Shown one piece after another: positions 13,835 to 14,530 of a stretch of DNA of 14,530 nt. The stretch's first letter is position 1; every line of letters starts with the position of its first letter. Source of the DNA: Baffinella frigidus (Eukaryota > Cryptophyceae > Cryptomonadales > Baffinellaceae). Where the stretch lies: the NCBI GenBank assembly GCA_026770585.1, contig MU647193.1, forward strand, positions 162,242-176,771. Direction: 5' to 3'. The position numbers and the translations under genes are program-made. Under the pieces are notes generated by a model that searched no databases, had not been told where the DNA came from, and worked only from the letters and a program-made list of their open reading frames with translations.

Positions 13835-14030
13835 TCTACTCTATCTTATTCTATCCTACGAGTTCTTGGCCGAGGAACTCGATGCTTTGCCCATTATGTC
13901 TTCTCCTATACTATTCTGTCCTGATATATCTTATGCTATTCTATCCTATTTTATCCTTCTCTGTTATATTATATGCTGTTCTGTCATATCCTATCCTACT
14001 ATATCCTATCCAATCCTAATATATCCTACG
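13835..14030. repeat. AT/pyrimidine-rich low-complexity tract
   Basis: Irregular TATCCTA/TATTCTA words on the + strand, sharply more AT-rich than the gene. No gene seen. Confidence 0.85.
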
Positions 14031-14034
14031 GGTT

Positions 14035-14153
14035 CAACCAGAAACTGAACCAAATCAGAAACTGGTTCAAACCAGAAACTGCACCAAACCAGAAAATGGA
14101 CCAAACCAGAAACTGGACCACACCAAAAACTGGTCTAGACCAGAATCTGGACC
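14035..14153. repeat. 17-bp tandem repeat, seven units
   Basis: Units near AAACCAGAAACTGGACC, exact 17-bp period, with drift in each unit. Each unit contains CCAG...CTGG inverted words. Confidence 0.9.
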
Positions 14154-14154
14154 A

Positions 14155-14411
14155 AGCTTGCGCCCTGACGAAACGTGCCTGTAAGAGTCACGTATAGGAC
14201 CTCCCTCTTAGGGAGTCCGAGGGCCAACGCCCTCAAAGAATCCGTGCTCCTCAAGAGTCACGTATTAGGACCTCCCTATTAGGGGGTCCAAGGGCTCACG
14301 CCCTAAAAGGAAACGTGCGCACAAGAGTCACGTATATACGATCTCCCTATCAGGGAGTCCGAGAGCCGACGCCCTAAACCATCCGTGCTCCTCAGGAGTC
14401 ACGTATTAGAC
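14155..14411. repeat. 70-bp subtelomeric tandem repeat, about 3.3 units
   Basis: AGAGTCACGTAT recurs at ~14184, 14254 and 14324, then a truncated fourth unit joins the telomere. Each unit holds two potential hairpins: TCCCT...AGGGA and GGGC-N4-GCCC. Confidence 0.9.
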
Positions 14412-14420
14412 CTCCACCTG

Positions 14421-14530
14421 GTTTGGGTTTAGGGTTTTAGGGTTTAGGGTTTAGGGTTTAGGGTTTAGGGTTTAGGGTTTAGGGTTTAGGGTTTAGGGTT
14501 TAGGGTTTAGGGTTTAGGGTTTAGGGTTTA
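14421..14530 (+). repeat. Telomere, (TTTAGGG)n
   Basis: After two imperfect units (TTTGGG, TTTTAGGG), perfect TTTAGGG units run to the end of the window, with the G-rich strand 5'->3' towards the edge. This is the orientation of a real right-hand chromosome end and opposite to nearly all the internal arrays. Confidence 0.95.

Noticed and set aside
14155-14411. Spaced repeat resembling a CRISPR array
   Set aside because: It is a continuous 70-bp tandem repeat with no unique spacers, in eukaryotic subtelomeric DNA.

Overview
The window is the right-hand end of a nuclear chromosome from a GC-rich, intron-rich, flagellated eukaryote. It closes with a TTTAGGG array (about 14421-14530) whose G-rich strand runs 5'->3' towards the right edge, the orientation expected of a true right telomere. 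TTTAGGG is the plant/algal-type repeat, also found in several protist groups. The gene encodes a flagellar protein, so the source is probably a motile microalga or protist. A cryptophyte-like alga is my first guess, but the sequence does not settle this.

One gene accounts for nearly all of the window. By joining short + strand open segments at GT-AG (once GC-AG) boundaries I read 26 coding exons from ATG 247 to TGA 13068-13070. All splice phases agree and the joined length is 2121 nt (706 residues). The product is a long coiled-coil protein that resembles, in three well-separated places, the outer dynein arm docking complex subunit family (Chlamydomonas DC2/ODA1, animal ODAD1/CCDC114 and CCDC63). 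It has a Pro/Ala-rich tail ending in an acidic stretch. About 84% of the gene is intron.

The introns are the striking part. Roughly 22 of 25 contain CCCTAAA-type telomere-like repeats, almost all with the C-rich strand in the sense direction, and several short introns are almost nothing else. Individual arrays have drifted to their own 7-mers (CCCTACA, CCCCAAA, CCCGAAA/CCCGGAA). Around at least ten exons the introns also hold truncated, diverged copies of the neighbouring exon. 'Head' copies with their acceptor lie upstream of the real exon, and 'tail' copies with their donor lie downstream. This pattern suggests breaks at exon-intron borders repaired with local duplication and telomeric sequence.

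Other intron contents are a 180-bp foldback element with about 28-bp terminal inverted repeats (12577-12756), a 137-bp palindrome (2284-2420), two dispersed intron repeats, a possible minus-strand gene fragment (9228-9710), an 18-bp minisatellite and a cluster of CACGTG motifs.

Distal to the gene the order is: 3' flank with GA and GTTCAGC repeats, an AT/pyrimidine-rich low-complexity tract (about 13835-14030), a 17-bp tandem repeat (14035-14153), a 70-bp subtelomeric tandem repeat with two hairpins per unit (about 14155-14411), then the telomere. I see no rRNA, tRNA or CRISPR array.
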